Source: Tretioscincus oriximinensis (Eukaryota > Chordata > Lepidosauria > Squamata > Gymnophthalmidae). Taken from it: 64,000 nucleotides of DNA. The translations under genes were made by a program, and so were the position numbers. The stretch is taken from positions 310,646-374,645 of the forward strand of contig JAJVDF010000193.1 in the NCBI GenBank assembly GCA_022410635.1. The letters run 5' to 3'. A model generated the notes under the pieces. That model ran no database searches and was not told the origin of the DNA. It saw only the letters and a program-made list of their open reading frames with translations. Shown here piece by piece: positions 36,796-47,557 of the stretch. How positions within the stretch are numbered: position 1 is the first letter of the stretch; each line of letters starts with the position of its first letter.

Positions 36796-36875
36796 CACCG
36801 GCCAACACCCCTCTCAAGGTCTTTCTTTGGAAGAGATGAGGAGAAATTTTCAGTACCCACCTATTGATCAAAATG
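36796..36875 (+). CDS. TNNI3K: TNNI3K exon, C-terminal tail
   Basis: An 80-nt exon. Acceptor TTTCTACAG ends at 36795; donor AATG|GTAAGA begins at 36876. Phases match both neighbours: C completes the serine codon from 23319, and a trailing G is completed by GT at 41170 (glycine). It encodes TGQHPSQGLSLEEMRRNFQY followed by PPIDQN. GLSLEEM is a conserved block of the vertebrate TNNI3K tail, outside the kinase fold. The intron before it is about 13.5 kb, the longest complete one here. Confidence 0.96.
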
Positions 36876-36911
36876 GTAAGAGGATTCTCAAGTTTTTAAA
36901 ACAGATTAATT

Positions 36912-37087
36912 CCAGGCTGCATCCACATCCATTGAAAGACATTTCAAAACTATCAGAGGGTGTAGAATAGGGGCATCTGCTTTGGAAGTGTATTTTCTGT
37001 GGATTGAATGGGAACTAATATGTACCAGCTACTACCTCTAATGTACTTGAGAGACTTTTTTATTTCACTGTGTGTGTGGTTGTAGCC
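36912..37087. mobile_element. Hairpin MITE-like element, family D, degraded
   Basis: Ends GGCTGCATCCACATCC and TGTGTGTGTGGTTGTAGCC are imperfect inverted repeats, similar to those of the 13547 copy. The interior is diverged and does not fold obviously. Confidence 0.45.
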
Positions 37088-37129
37088 TTAGTCTTGAACC
37101 AAACCCATATATACATGTTGAGTATTATA

Positions 37130-37257
37130 TTAGGGTTGCCACCTAAAATCGGGGATAGAGGTTTGGGCCCTTAAAATGTGATATACACACATACAGTCAT
37201 TAGAAGCTGCACCTGGTGGAAAAAAGCTCTATCCCGGATTTTAGGTGGAAACCCTAA
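37130..37257. mobile_element. Hairpin MITE-like element, family E
   Basis: TTAGGGTTGCCACCTAAAATC at the left pairs with GATTTTAGGTGGAAACCCTAA at the right (two mismatches). The interior is short and non-coding. Confidence 0.75.
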
Positions 37258-39480
37258 TTTGATATCTGAAGCAAGCTTTGGATTCAGGTTTGGAATGACA
37301 GACTTCAGTTAAAAAGCTCATGAACTAGGAAAGGCTCAGCATGGTCCCCCCCTGAAGCTTTTTAGAATCCACCTGAACTGCGATCAGGGATTGTCTGTGA
37401 TCATGTTTTAATATTAAAATGTGGAGTTTCTATGCTATCCCGGAATGCNATATTAGACTCTCTTTCTAAACAGAATAAGAGCTAGTGCAGTTTGTGCCTT
37501 TGTTTTGGAAAGTAAAGAACCCTATGTTGACAACATGCTTTCTGCCGACTGTCTAATGCTCCTACCTGTCACACTAACAGCAAGAAAAGTCCCCAGATGC
37601 TTCTTTGNTGGGTCAGAAATCTTCCTTCCCTTCCCACATCAAGATCAGCTGTTTTTAACACAGGGGAAGGGATACTGTCTAAAAAACAAAGTGGTCTTGC
37701 TGATAATAAAGCATACAGAACTAGGACAAATAACAAATGTAATTCAGCTCCCTAAAAGCTCCCCAACTGTCTACCTTTCCAACTGAGCAGCAGGCTTAGG
37801 TTAGGTTCAAAACAATCTAAAACTTTAAATAATGCTTAATTATATATTCTCCCAGAGGCAACTCTAATTCATATTTGCTCATGGGCTAATATTGCTTATC
37901 ACAAATATGACGATGGATTTTTACTTTGGGATTCAGGCATAAAGGGATCTCCCCACCCCCATGTCAAAAATCACTGTTAATTTTCACCCATCGTAATCAT
38001 TCCTGAAGATTCTTCCACTGTCAGGCACAGGGAGATGAAGCAATGGAATCCCCACTTCAAACATGATGGTGAGGGGGTTCTGATATACAAATGCTGTCAG
38101 AGGGATCAGTAAGTCTCCTCAAGTAGTGGCAGCCACAGGGCTGTTTCCATGAATAAAATGCTTGAATAGTTTTGAGAGCCCTTCAAGCCGTTCTGCAACA
38201 CAAGCGTCATGACAGCACTAATTGCAGCATGACACAAGGGGACACATCATTTCTCTGTATTGAATACTCAATGAAGGGACAGTGTTGTGAGTGGGAGCCT
38301 TGCTCACTCCGCCAGAAGCAGCCATGGATCAGCTTGAGTCAAATAATCTCTTGTCTAAATTAACAAGTGTCGTAGAACTATGTGTCCCCCTCTTTTTAAT
38401 CTGTAAACAGAAGACTGAATATGGCCATCCCAAAACTATGAGACGCTCTGCCATGATGGGAGGATCCTAGTTCTTTCTAACAATGAGGTGGCCCTAGCTT
38501 AAAGCTTCCTTTTTAAATTTTATGCAGGGCTCACCTTCAATAACAGAGGATTGTCTAGGTGACTCTAATGTTATATAGGTCACCTGGGATGCTAGAATAT
38601 TATCTAAGTGACTCTGATGTTGTCTATGGCTGTGTGCACACGACGTTTACTTACCTGGTTCTTGATGCAATGATCTAACATCTTCATTGCCCAGCCATAT
38701 GCTTTAATGAAGGTTGCACCAGGCATCACCAGGCATCTAGAAAAGCACTGCAAAAGAAGAGGGATCTCCTATTGCAGATCTTTTCTGGAAGCATGGCAAA
38801 ATGTCTGCATCTTCCATTTTAAAGCTGCCTGCTGTCCTGTGGTATGTCACACTATCACAAGGAAATGAACAATGCATGGAAAAGCCAGCTAGTGGGACTG
38901 CAGGATCACAGCTGTCTGGATATGTGTCTTCCTGGTTGTTTCTGCTTTATTCTGGTCAGCCTCATGCCAACTCCACGTAGATTCCAAGGCATGTCCCCAG
39001 AAAATCCCAGTGAAATCCACAATCACTTTTAGATTGCAGATTTCACTCAGTTTCCCTTGCCGTGTGTGTGGGACCTAAATCACTTTGGATATGAGAGCAT
39101 TGTCTAGGTAACATTGGAGTCAGTATTATCTAGATGATCACTTTAGCTCATCTGCTTCCAGACCAGAGGCAGGTAGAGATGAATACAGGGAAGACAAGCC
39201 AACAACTGGAAATGGGCTGCTATTCATTTCAATCACTTTCTAGTTGACTGCCTTGCTCCACAAATTATCACCACTTCCTTGCAAGAAGATGTGGGAATTA
39301 AAATAACTGCACTATTTTGCTCAGATGTGCTGGATCTGTTCATTTAGAACAAATTTTAAAAAATCTGGCACCTGTTTTATTTTAGCAAAAACCAGCAACT
39401 GAAAAATTATTAGCCTTGGTCCAGAATATATTTCAGTAACCATATTTTGTTGCTCATTTTGCACTATGTCAGCACACTTT
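37258..39480. other. Intronic sequence, nothing recognised
   Basis: Last TNNI3K intron. A possible pair of inverted ends (GCTGTGTGCACACGACG near 38630, CCGTGTGTGTGGGACC near 39060) may mark another old fold-back element; this is weak. Confidence 0.45.
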
Positions 39481-39642
39481 GGCCCTGTCCCCACTGACCC
39501 TGATTCTGGGCTATATATCTTGGTACAGAGTTTGGCCATTTACATGTCAATGTAGATGACACTAGCATGTAGAAGACAATCTACTATGACATATAGGTTC
39601 CTATTCCAAAATACAGTTAAGAATAGGACTCTGTGGAGACAG
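39481..39642. mobile_element. Fold-back MITE-like element, family C, copy 1
   Basis: Starts GGCCCTGTCCCCACTGACCC, holds TGGGCTATATATCTTGGTAC, and ends ATAGGACTCTGTGGAGACAGG. Diverged relative of the copy at 40463. Confidence 0.65.
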
Positions 39643-40462
39643 GATCATTGGTAATGTATTGTGAAAACATTGTGTACAAATTACTTGTTCCTNTTAAGGA
39701 TACAGCAATCATTGATGCATAGTCATTAGAGATANTGGGAAGAACAATGTGGTTTTGAACACTTGGATTATGGCAACCCTACCTTAGACTCTTTCCTGGA
39801 AAGGAATAAGACCAATGTGAACCGAACAGCCAATTTTAGTTCATGCACATCTTTGCTACCTTACTTTTACCATTTCCTTTTCCCCCTCAATAACATGAAT
39901 GTGAAGGTTGTCCAAGTTGGGGTGAAGGTTGCATAGGGAGGAAGCAGTTCTTAATTACTAGGTCGATGACAGTCCTTGTCATTCGTTCATATTTCCTCCT
40001 GATCTGTTCATTCCTATATAGTTTCTTAATTTATATACTGGCCTGTACTGCAGATATAGGATGGGGAAGAAAGCAGATTAAAATTGTTTTACAGGAAAGC
40101 AAATAAATTGGAACATGTCCAGTGATTGAAAGTTACACAAATGCCACAAATATCATTGCAGGTTATTCATGACAGGTAGCAATGCCGATGCAANGTTAAA
40201 AGGTCTCTGCTCCTGTGCCATCTTTCAGATGTCTTCAATATTTCTTCTTTGTTTACTTCGAAGTAATACATCCTCAGCCTACAGTAATGAAAGTGATATC
40301 CTAGCTAAAAACTATTCTTATCTGCCACAAGTCCTATTGAGTGGGACTTACTTCTGAGTAAACAGGTGTAGATTGCATAGTTAATAGTTAGGTTGAGCAG
40401 ACAAATAACACTCCAGAAAAGTAATAGGAGCAGCCATATCTGACCAGCACTAGCGTCTCAGA

Positions 40463-40636
40463 GGCCCCGTCCCCACCTCTTCTTGGCTATCTCTCAGAAT
40501 AGGAATGTGCCAACAACATGCTAGTGTAGGCTATGGCAGGCCTCGAATGGGGCCTGCCACAGCCTACACTGGCATGTGGATGACCAAGCTCTGTACTGAG
40601 ATATAACCCAGAATAAGGCTCAGTGGGGATAGGGCC
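40463..40636. mobile_element. Fold-back MITE-like element, family C, copy 2
   Basis: The clearest copy. The centre pairs TAGGCTATGGCAGGCC with GGCCTGCCACAGCCTA. The outer ends GGCCCCGTCCCCAC and GTGGGGATAGGGCC also pair. Non-coding. Confidence 0.85.
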
Positions 40637-41169
40637 AGAAGGTAGGGAAATAATAACATTCTATAATGGGCAAATTGACACATGCAGTAGCATCTGTAAT
40701 TATAATAGCTAGTCAGGGTTAAAGGCACAATTATTCCAAGTGTTATGAATTGTTATGTATAGTTGAGTAGTGAATCCTCTGCATTCAAGGTCAAAATAGA
40801 TATATTTATAAATCAAATATAAATGCAAGAGTATATTAAAATATTCTGGATTATTGTTCCCCATCAGCCATGAGTTTAAATGACTATTGTGACTACAGTG
40901 CATGCAGATGGAAATACATTTGTATTTTAAATATTACCTCGAAGTGTTTTTCTTCAGAGAATGGAATTGAACTTGGGTGATTTCAGGTTGCCAAGAAATT
41001 GGCCTGAAGCACATTCTTCATGGGAGCAAACCTTCCCACTGCTCATTTAGCCAGGGAAGCCTATCTCTAAGTACAGAGATAATGATGGAAGGGGAGAAGG
41101 GAGGGAGACGGGGGTTGCTGGGCTGAACAATGTTTGTCACTAGCACCTGAGCTGCTTCACTTTCCACAG
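40637..41169. other. Intronic sequence, nothing recognised
   Basis: End of the last TNNI3K intron. Confidence 0.5.
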
Positions 41170-41246
41170 GTTATGTGTCAGATCCCATGAGCACAATGCG
41201 ATTTCATTCCTGCAGCAACAGTGGCAGCTTTGAAGACAGTGGCTGA
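41170..41246 (+). CDS. TNNI3K: TNNI3K last coding exon
   Basis: Acceptor TTTCCACAG ends at 41169. The first two bases complete the glycine codon from 36875. The exon encodes [20 protein letters not shown] followed by EDSG and TGA (41244-41246). It matches the known TNNI3K C-terminus closely; I recall human as ending FEDSS, so the final residue differs. Total in this window: 128 codons plus the stop, all phases consistent. Confidence 0.97.
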
Positions 41247-41680
41247 CAGCAGGAACCATCTACCCGGAGTGAGATTCTCCCCACATTGGCAGCAACAATT
41301 CATCCTCTGTCACTGTATTTCCTGACCGTCATACGTTACATCAAGCCAGCCCTGCATTAGCTTGCTTGTTTACTGATAGCTTAACACTTCCACTATAAAT
41401 TATACTTCAAGCAGCTCTTTCTATACCAGTAATTTTTAAAAGGTGAAGCGAAGATATAAATCAGCTCAAGTTGCAGCATTTGGAATGGGGCCATTTTCCC
41501 NAAGGAACAATCGGCACTTAGGATAAATAGGGAGCTCTTGGCCATTGATGATGATGTTACCCCATAATCTTGAAAATTAGACAGGAAGGGTAATTGTGGG
41601 AGGTCCCAATCTGGGGGTTTCTGACAAACTGTCATGCTTTTTTTCATCCCTGTATTAATAAAGAAAATATATTACTCTCT
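41247..41680 (+). other. TNNI3K: TNNI3K 3' UTR (inferred)
   Basis: Non-coding sequence from the stop codon to just past the first AATAAA. The true end is inferred from that signal only. Confidence 0.6.
41657..41662 (+). terminator. TNNI3K: Poly(A) signal AATAAA for TNNI3K
   Basis: First canonical AATAAA after the TNNI3K stop, 411 nt downstream, followed by a T/G-rich stretch (CTCTGTTTCTGATAC, CTCTGGTTGAGTTTTC). Confidence 0.6.
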
Positions 41681-41914
41681 GTTTCTGATACAATTGTCCC
41701 ATCTCTGGTTGAGTTTTCTGAAGAAGTCTTGACATGCTCTGGTGTCATTTCTTTTCCTCTTAAATTGTCCTTTGCTTTCTGAATTCGGAATCCAAGCAGG
41801 ATTGATTCTGTTACTCTTTCGATGCCATGGCCATTTCTGTATAATTGGGAAAAAAACTGCTCGTAGATCAAGGCATCTGTAGCACACACTCCCCATGGTA
41901 ATGCGCTCTACGTC

Positions 41915-42765
41915 GGGCTACCCCTGAAGATGGTTAAGAAGTTGCAACTAGAGCAGAACTTGGCAGCGAGGTTACATTACGCTGGTCCTGAAAAACCTGC
42001 ACTGGCTGCCTATTCACTGAGCCCAATTTAAGGTACTAATATTGACGCATAAGGTCCTATATGGCTTGGGTCCCAAATATTTGGAGGAACATCTCCACCC
42101 TGCCTGCACCCTAAGATCTTCTGATGAAGCTCCCAGACAATCATAGAATCATAGAATCATAGAGTTGGAAGGGACCTCCGGGGTCATCGGGTCCAACCCC
42201 CTGCTCGATGCAGGATTCATTAAACCATCCCAGACAGATGACTGTCCAGTCTCTGTTTGAAGACTTCCAGGGAAGGCGAAGTCACCACCCCATGTGGCAA
42301 ACTGTTCCACTGNTTTATCACCCTGACTNTTAGAAAGTTTTTTCTGATNTCTAATCTGAATCTNCTCCCTTGTAGTTTCATTCCATTGTTTCTAGTCCTT
42401 CCATGTGCTAATGAAAACAATGTTGATCCCTCTGCTCTGTGACAGCCCTTCAAATATTTGTAGACAATCCAACTTCCTTCACTCATCAAGAGGGTANGGA
42501 CACATGGGAGAGCCTTCCCCCCCCCCAAGTGGAATCCTCCCCACTCTGAGGTGCACCAGGCACCTACACTCTACACATTCAGACACCTGGTGGAGATGGA
42601 GCTTTTCACTCCCACCTTTGACTGAGCCAAATATTCCCTGCTTCTTGAAGGAACTGTTGTATTTTAAAATTGTTCTATTTTAATCTGTTTTTATCACCTT
42701 TTATAGTGATCTGCCCTGAGACCTTTTGAGTTAAGGGTGGGATAAAAATGTAAATAAATAAATAA
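41915..42765 (+). mobile_element. L2-like LINE 3' end, split by CR1
   Basis: The left part encodes the degraded C-terminus of an L2-type ORF2 (about 41940-42130; GCACTGGCTGCCTATTCACT, then GGTCCTATATGGCTTGGGTC, the L2 'LHWLP...KxLxGL.P.YL' region). The right part, from 42469, is 3' UTR ending GCCCTGAGACCTTTTGAG and an (AAAT)n tail. A CR1 lies between them. Confidence 0.75.
42141..42461 (-). mobile_element. CR1 LINE 3' end (second subfamily), inserted in L2
   Basis: Minus-strand CR1 ending TCATAGAATCATAGAATCAT, then GTTGGAAGGGACCTCCGGGG, the classic CR1 3' end. The 7-bp repeat AGACAAT (42135-42141 and 42462-42468) flanks it. Same subfamily as 9316. Confidence 0.9.
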
Positions 42766-43207
42766 ATCCCAGTGGGATTTTAGGTGAGAAACGCTCTGCT
42801 AGCTCAAGCCCTACCTTTAAACAACAGGAGATATTCCTGTATTTTTAAGCTGCAGTTTATCTTCACCAACAATGCTAAACATGTGACTTTTCAGCTCAGT
42901 TATGCTTCTGTTATGAAGGACCTGCAACGCAAGTTCTCCATTTGACACAAATGCTGCTCCACAGTGTCATCTAGTGCTCTGACAACGAAGATGCCAAATG
43001 AAGTCTTTTTCTTTCTTTATTTCTCTTTCTTTCTTTTTTCAAATACCTGTTTTGCATTGGATATCATCAGAGTCTTCAAAACCAGTTACGATANGGTGAA
43101 AGAGGCTAAGCGTACGTCNGTGGTCAGTATATCAGCAAGCATGTTAGGACTTATCTTCCACATGCAGGTGAGAAGAAGCTTCTGGCAGGGACTCCCTTAG
43201 GTTATAA
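42766..43207. other. Intergenic sequence, nothing recognised
   Basis: Between TNNI3K and ERICH3. A CTTT-rich run lies near 43005-43038. Confidence 0.5.
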
Positions 43208-43508
43208 TAGAAGAAGAAGAAGAACTGCATTTGTATACCTTTTCTCACCTTTCAAAGGGACTCAAAGTGGCTTACAAGGGTATTTTTTGCCCAAAGACTT
43301 ACATTCTGTCTTTCCCACTAGGCTGTGATGGTTCCTATTTATCTAGTTTCAGTCAGTTGCAATTTCTTGTAATTCATGCTTTCAAATAGCTGTGCTGGCT
43401 AGAGCTGCAGGTTAGTAGAAGGTGCTCACCCTTCTCCACGTCTGACACAGGGCTTCGAAACTGGATCTCCCAGGTAAGAGACCGTTTCCTTAGCATCTGA
43501 GCCAATCA
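43208..43508 (-). mobile_element. tRNA-derived SINE, (TTC)n-tailed family, copy 4
   Basis: Short GAA tail, then CTTTTCTCACCTTTCAAAGG, body, and a B-box GGGCTTCGAAACTGG on the minus strand near 43450. Same family as 12290. Confidence 0.88.
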
Positions 43509-44239
43509 TATACTAGCAACATATAAAAGGGAGACACCTAGTCGATGAGAATATGGGTGAGAATGACTGGTTTTAATGGAGAAAAGGCAAGCCACATACT
43601 CCAAGGAATCAGGCGAAGGTTTTAAAAAATTTCAGATAGACCCAGTGAGTTGTTAAAAATAAGACAGCAAAATAACAGTTTAAGACAAAGAACTTCAAAA
43701 ATAATAACTCTTAGTAAAAATACCCCCAAAGGCATAAAACAATAGAATGTTCAAATCTGACAGGAAATAGCTGAATCCTGTCAAAATCAGTAACGCAGAT
43801 TACAAAAGAGCAATTTAGGACTAGAAGCATTTTACTGGTCAGAGACACTTGCACACTCACAGAAAAGCCTTATATAAATTAACAGGGTTAACGAAGGACA
43901 ATCTTAATAGTTTGGAATAATGTTAAAGTGCAGAGAAAAAGACGTGAAATGCTCCCTGAATAACAAACCCACTAAAGACTCCGCCAGGAGCACATGGATA
44001 TCTCCTCAAAGATGGACTTAAGATCATGGTTCCATCCATTGCTACAGTTTCAAGATCAAAGTTGCTGTGCATAAGAAGAGCAATTTTGCAGATCACATTT
44101 GCACAGTGCCTTTACTAAGGCACAGGTCACTCTTTACAGAGTTTGGAGTTGCTTTGGATTGAAAGTGTGAGTCAAGCAGAGAAAGACAAACGACAGATTC
44201 AGAGTTTAGCTGGCTTCTTCACTCTGCAATTTGGCACAC
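43509..44239. other. Intergenic sequence, nothing recognised
   Basis: AT-rich, no gene or nameable repeat. Confidence 0.5.
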
Positions 44240-44670
44240 TTGGGGCCCAAATTATTTAGTGCCTTATAAATTAGTTAATACCTTGAATTGGGCTTAGCAA
44301 ATTGGCAGCCAGTGTAGCTCTTTCAAGACTGGTGTGATGTGTGCCTGCCCAGATGTTCCAGTCCAGCAGCTTTTATTCTCCACCAGCTTCAGCTTCCGAA
44401 CTATTTTCAAGGGCAGCTCATATAGGCCGTCCACATGGAACCATAACCTGGGCTATACCTTAGAATGGGAGTCTGCCATCCACANGCTAGGGTAGACTAT
44501 GGCAGGCCCCGAATGGTGCATTACAATAGTCCAATCTGAAAATTACCACAGCATGGATTACTGTGCCCATAAGTGACTGCAACAGGTGGATCAGCCAGAA
44601 GTAGGTACTCCTGCCCACTGCCTCTACCTGATCTTTAACATCAGCGCAGAGTCCAGGAGCAACACCAGAT
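44240..44670 (-). mobile_element. Unassigned interspersed repeat carrying a family C fragment
   Basis: The stretch ATACCTTGAATTGGGCTTAG then TTGGCAGCCAGTGTAGCTC resembles a repeat common in reptile genomes that I cannot place in a superfamily. At about 44425-44515 it is interrupted by part of a family C fold-back element (GGCCGTCCACATGG ... CTATGGCAGGCCCCGAATGG). Orientation is a guess. Confidence 0.5.
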
Positions 44671-44748
44671 TTTGCAGCTATTATATCTCCCCTCTGCGTA
44701 TTATCTATGTTAAGTTAATGGGAGGGAAACAATACCACTTTNTGAACT

Positions 44749-44914
44749 GGGCCTTATTCTAAATTATATCNCAGAATAGACATCTGCCACCTACATGTTT
44801 ATGTGGATTAAGGAATGTCCTAGGTAAGTCGTGCTGTTATCTGCATCAGCATGTGCCTGGAACACCGTTATTATGAGATGTAATCCAGAATAAGGTCCAA
44901 TGCAGAAAGGACCT
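44749..44914. mobile_element. Fold-back MITE-like element, family C, degraded
   Basis: GGGCCTTATTCTAAATTATATC at the left and GATGTAATCCAGAATAAGGTCC at the right are inverted repeats. The middle is diverged. Confidence 0.65.
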
Positions 44915-46371
44915 AAATTATACATTTAAATGTTTTGCCTCCATTTAAAGGAGAAGCATTTGATAGTGCCAAGAGAGGATTGCTTTATAGGCATTGAATG
45001 AAGAAAGCTGATTTTTATAGACTGGCTTTATCCTAGAAAACTGAACCCTAAAATGAGCAGATCTATATACAATGTTGCAGCTATAGAGTTCACCAATCAA
45101 AAATGTGTGCAGATCCTTCTTGGATCTGGAAAGAGACCTCNAAATCTGGTATCTTTGCTGCTGTTTTTCAAAGGCTGAGGTCTGTATCTTGAATAGTGTA
45201 TGTCTTAAAGATACGAATCGTCTCCCTTCCATCTGCACTTCAGCTTCATGNCAAGAAAAGCACTGTTGCATGTCACACAGGGTTGTTAAAATCTTGGGAG
45301 CTGATCCATATATATGTATATCTAAATGAATAAATCTCTGCCCAACTAGTTTTGCTTCTGTAAAGCCCAGTAACGCTTGCATACGTATTTGTTTTGCAAA
45401 AGTATTCTATGGTGTGAATTATTCAAGATTAAAAGAAAAAAGAAAGGTTTATTTTAAAAACCCTTAAGTGGTTGCCGAAAAGTTTTCCAACCTTTCCCCT
45501 TCACATTCTCCCTTTCCCCAGCTTCCTTCCTTTTTGCCTGGTTCAGCATCACTGAGCACAAGAGGCACAATTAAGACTCAGCCCACACATGTGCTACAGA
45601 AAGCTGAATGTGAACTTTGATCTTCTCTTTTCTCGGTAATGAGCAAATGCTGCTTTGGTGGGGAGAGGGAGCAGCCAAGATTTCTTCTGACAACCAGGAG
45701 TGGGACAAGAAGCACCTGAAATGCCAAGATGACAGTTGGGATGGATGCTCCATCCGTAGAAAACAGAGAGACTGGGTAGAGGTGAATGTGGTAATTCACT
45801 GAAGAGTTGGCAAGAAATCTGTTCTTAAATTTAGCAGCAGAAAGGAAAGCACTGAAACAGGGTAGTCAGGCTTTCGCCATCCATTTGGATCATATTAACC
45901 TAAGCAAAGCAAGGANGTAGAGAAATGTGCAGTTTGCAATAGATAGATTCATTTTAAAAGTTGCCCTACTGATAAAACCTAGATGATTGCAGAATTTTGA
46001 CAGGTGATGCAAATCCTTAGAGCACCAGTAAGGAACAACAGGAGGAACAGGCAGCTCAGTTGCCTCTGGAGTCAGAACAAAAGTGGGGTGACTTCTCTTT
46101 TATGCTTCAGAACCATTCCTTCATTTCCTCCTTATAGATGGAGTTTCACAGGTTTTACTTTCTCAAACTACAGTTGCTGCTTTCGTTCAAGGGGTGGAGT
46201 GGTTGTCTGTTATTCAGATACACTCCAGCCACCTCTAGTCTCAGGGACCATTCAAAGGGACTTTACACACAAGTGGGAATAGCATCAAAGTCTGAGGCTC
46301 ACCTAACTTCCAGACCATCTGAAATCCTGGATTTCCAACTACATACCCCATTCCCCACAGAGACATTCTGA
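44915..46371. other. Intergenic sequence, nothing recognised
   Basis: No gene, RNA or clear repeat recognised. Open frames of up to 145 codons here lack any recognisable domain and contain N. Confidence 0.5.
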
Positions 46372-46375
46372 GTGA

Positions 46376-46877
46376 CAAAAATATTTTCTCTATCACACAA
46401 CACAAGGACAAGAGGGCACTCCTTAAAACTATTGGGTAGAAAAGTGAGAACAGACACCCAGAGGGTCATCGGCCTGTGGAATTTACTTCCTGAAGAGGTA
46501 GTGGTAGCTAACAGCTTGGATAGTTTCAAGACAGGACTAGACTGGTTTATGGACACCAAGGGTATAAATGGATACTAGGATGGATTTCTGGATGTTGCCT
46601 CNGGGATGGAGCAACAAGCAGGACTCCAGAAATACCATTTGCAGGGAGTCATGAACAGGAGCATATTTTGCTTTCCTCTGTTCGGACTGCCCAGGTGCAT
46701 CTGGTGGGCCTCTGTGTGACACAGAATGCTGGACTTGATGGGCTGTGGCCTGATCCAGTAGGGCTCTTCTGATGTTCTTATGTTCTTATCTGGTGGGCCT
46801 CTGTGTGACACAGAATGCTGGACTTGATGGGCTGTGGCCTGATCCAGTAGGGCTCTTCTTATGTTCTTATGTTCTAA
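46376..46877 (+). mobile_element. CR1 LINE 3' end with an internal deletion and a duplicated end
   Basis: Matches the octamer-tailed CR1. It lacks the 18 bp found elsewhere between GAACAGACA and CCCAGAGGG (near 46456). Its last ~89 bp (TCTGGTGGGCCTCTGTGTGA to the ATGTTCTT tail) occur twice in tandem, ending about 46789 and 46877. Confidence 0.88.
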
Positions 46878-47377
46878 TGGCGTTTCAATCACTTCCCAAC
46901 TACACCAGCAGCTTTGATTGCACGTTCATCCTTCCCTGGACNTACACGGATGGCGCATTGGGACACTTCATATCTACTTAATTTTTCTTGGTAGTAGGAA
47001 GAAGGTTTCAGCCAGTGATATTTATGCATGGAAAAAAAATCAGTATCATCTTTTCAACCTCAATAAAATGAAAGCGTTTGGAGCAAGAAAAGTGAGCACG
47101 GNATCAGTTGTTCGACACGTGAAAAATTGGTTGTTCAAGAAGCCTGTTCTTTCACTGGTAAGACAGTCTGGGCTTTTCCATGCTTATTTTTAATGCATGA
47201 TCTCTGGAAATCATTCCTCTCTGTTGGATAGGGTTATTGTCTCTTACCTTTCATATTATCCCAAACTATAGTATTCCTAACTAATTATCTCTCCCATAGA
47301 AAAAGTCTTTAAAAGACAAATGAGTCTGCTTACAGGCCAGAAAAACTTGCTGCCAGAACATTGCAGATCACAGAAAT
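46878..47377. other. Intergenic sequence, nothing recognised
   Basis: No feature seen between two CR1 fragments. Confidence 0.45.
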
Positions 47378-47381
47378 TGAC

Positions 47382-47557
47382 CAGGACTAGACAGGTTTAT
47401 GGACACCAAGAGTATAAACGGGTACTAGGATGGATGTCTGGATTCCTCTGTTCAGACTGCCCAGGTGCATCTGGTGGGCCTCTGTGTGAGACAGAATGCT
47501 GGACTAGATGGGCTGTGGCCTGATNCAGTATGGCTCTTATCTTCTTATGTTCTTAAA
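47382..47557 (+). mobile_element. CR1 LINE 3' fragment with internal deletion
   Basis: GGACTAGACAGGTTTATGGA to GGATGTCTGGAT joins directly to TCCTCTGTTCAGACTGCCCA, missing about 90 bp present in other copies. It ends with the octamer-like tail CTTATGTTCTTA. Confidence 0.82.
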
